7,264 nucleotides of DNA. Origin: Candidatus Zhuqueibacterota bacterium. Its GTDB lineage: Bacteria > Zhuqueibacterota > Zhuqueibacteria > Residuimicrobiales > Krinioviventaceae. Positions 6,528-7,264 of the stretch are shown one piece after another. A program made the position numbers and the translations under genes. A model generated the notes under the pieces. The model was not told where the DNA came from. It saw only the letters and a list, made by a program, of their open reading frames with translations, and did not search any database. Location of the stretch: NCBI GenBank assembly GCA_003854995.1, contig RQOI01000519.1, positions 1-7,264 of the forward strand, written 5' to 3'. How positions within the stretch are numbered: position 1 is the first letter of the stretch; the number at the start of each line of letters is the position of its first letter.

Positions 6528-7264
6528 TCATGCTGGTTCATCCGCAGCAGGCGGCGACACTGGCGCGCCGCCAAAACGCATTTTTGCCTCTTCAAGGATG
6601 GCGACTGTCGCTGTGGCGCCGACGCGCGTGACGCCGAGTTCCTTAACCGCCAGCAGATCGTCCAGCGTTCGCACACCGCCGGCTGCCTTGACCTGCACTC
6701 CGGGCGCTGCGTGCCGCCGCATCAGTTGCAGATGGTGCGGCGTCGCACCTCGATAGGAGTATTGGCCGTCATGGCCCTTGACAAAGCCATAGCCGGTAGA
6801 AGTTTTGACAAAGTCGACGCCGAGGCTGGAACAGATGTCGCATAGCTTGATGATGTGCTCGTCCTGCAGGAAATCATTCTCAAAAATGACCTTGACTATG
6901 GCGCCGCCCGTGTGCGCCGCTTTGAGCACGGCCGCGATCTCGCGCTGCACATAGTGCCACTCTTGGCTCAACACCTTGCCAATGTTGACCACGACATCGA
7001 TTTCAACGGCGCCGTCCTCGCAGGCGCGTTGCGTCTCCGCTACTTTGATCTCGACGGTCGAGTTGCCGTGCGGAAAAGCAACGACGGCGCCGATGCGCAC
7101 ATCTGATCCTTGCAACCATTCGGCTGCCTCTTTGACAGCATAGGGTTTGATGCACACGGAAGCGACATCGTACTGTCTGGCAATCTCACAACCCTCTCGC
7201 AACTGTTCGTCCGTCATCGTCGGATGCAAAAGCGAGTGATCGATCATCTTGGCGAGCGTTTTCA
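6528..7264 (-). CDS. deoC: Deoxyribose-phosphate aldolase, start at or beyond right edge
   Basis: Class I aldolase cleaving 2-deoxy-D-ribose 5-phosphate to glyceraldehyde 3-phosphate and acetaldehyde in deoxynucleoside catabolism; cytoplasmic. Numbering from the internal ATG at 7247, the catalytic residues are present: Schiff-base K148 in DFVKTSTG, D84 in VEIDVVVNIG and K187 in VKAAGGVRT. The segment after KTSTG (YGFVKGHDGQYSYRGAT) is longer than the short TGFSTGGAT loop of Bacillus DeoC; as I recall, a subgroup of DeoC shares it. I extend to the window edge because the frame stays open (KTLAK before MIDHSLL), matching Bacillus DeoC, which has residues before IDHT, and because ATG 7247 lacks a ribosome binding site. 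Bases 7263-7264 supply TG of a possible start codon. The tail after FGG is rich in Pro and Ala. Deoxynucleoside partner genes are not visible. Confidence 0.93.
   Translation of the reverse strand, partial: KTLAKMIDHSLLHPTMTDEQLREGCEIARQYDVASVCIKPYAVKEAAEWLQGSDVRIGAVVAFPHGNSTVEIKVAETQRACEDGAVEIDVVVNIGKVLSQEWHYVQREIAAVLKAAHTGGAIVKVIFENDFLQDEHIIKLCDICSSLGVDFVKTSTGYGFVKGHDGQYSYRGATPHHLQLMRRHAAPGVQVKAAGGVRTLDDLLAVKELGVTRVGATATVAILEEAKMRFGGAPVSPPAADEPA

Overview
The window carries part of a bacterial carbohydrate-degradation locus, followed by an ATPase and a deoxyribose-phosphate aldolase. The genes lie close together with Shine-Dalgarno sites and overlapping stop/start codons. Base composition is mixed, GC-richer in the GH27 and aldolase genes. 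The exporter-type N-termini, the GH27 and GH43 enzyme types and the 'ACAGAGAACACAGAG'-type intergenic repeat would suit an uncultured bacterium near Bacteroidota, Calditrichota or KSB1. That placement is a loose inference, since no marker gene is present.

Layout. (1) Bases 1-1514, minus strand: a secreted GH43 glycosidase, probably subfamily 12, cut by the left edge. It is too incomplete to be a closed ORF, but its frame is open for 504 codons. (2) Bases 1515-1922: a divergent intergenic region with an imperfect inverted repeat of about 75 bp and a possible promoter. (3) Bases 1923-3779, plus strand: a probable lipoprotein of family GH27, with an NPCBM-like module that appears circularly permuted and inserted in the C-terminal beta-domain. 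(4) Bases 3779 to about 4106, plus strand: remains of a second GH43-type gene. It keeps its signal peptide and catalytic-base segment, then jumps by an out-of-frame deletion to a later part of the fold and stops short at the next gene. (5) Bases 4125-5111, minus strand: a cytoplasmic GH130 protein with the residues expected of a mannoside phosphorylase. (6) Bases 5223-6386, minus strand: an AAA_14/DUF4143 ATPase, visibly more AT-rich. (7) Bases 6528-7264, minus strand: deoC, reaching the right edge.

Working together: the two export-signal-bearing glycosidases would trim side chains (alpha-galactosyl or related, arabinosyl or xylosyl) from a hemicellulose. GH130 would phosphorolyse beta-mannosides inside the cell. 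This fits use of a galactomannan or mixed hemicellulose, but no transporter, regulator or SusC/D pair is visible. The ATPase and deoC seem to be unrelated neighbours. I see no RNA gene, CRISPR array or insertion sequence, and no clearly new defence or mobile system. The most unusual items are the GH27 active-site change and domain layout, and the collapsed GH43 gene.
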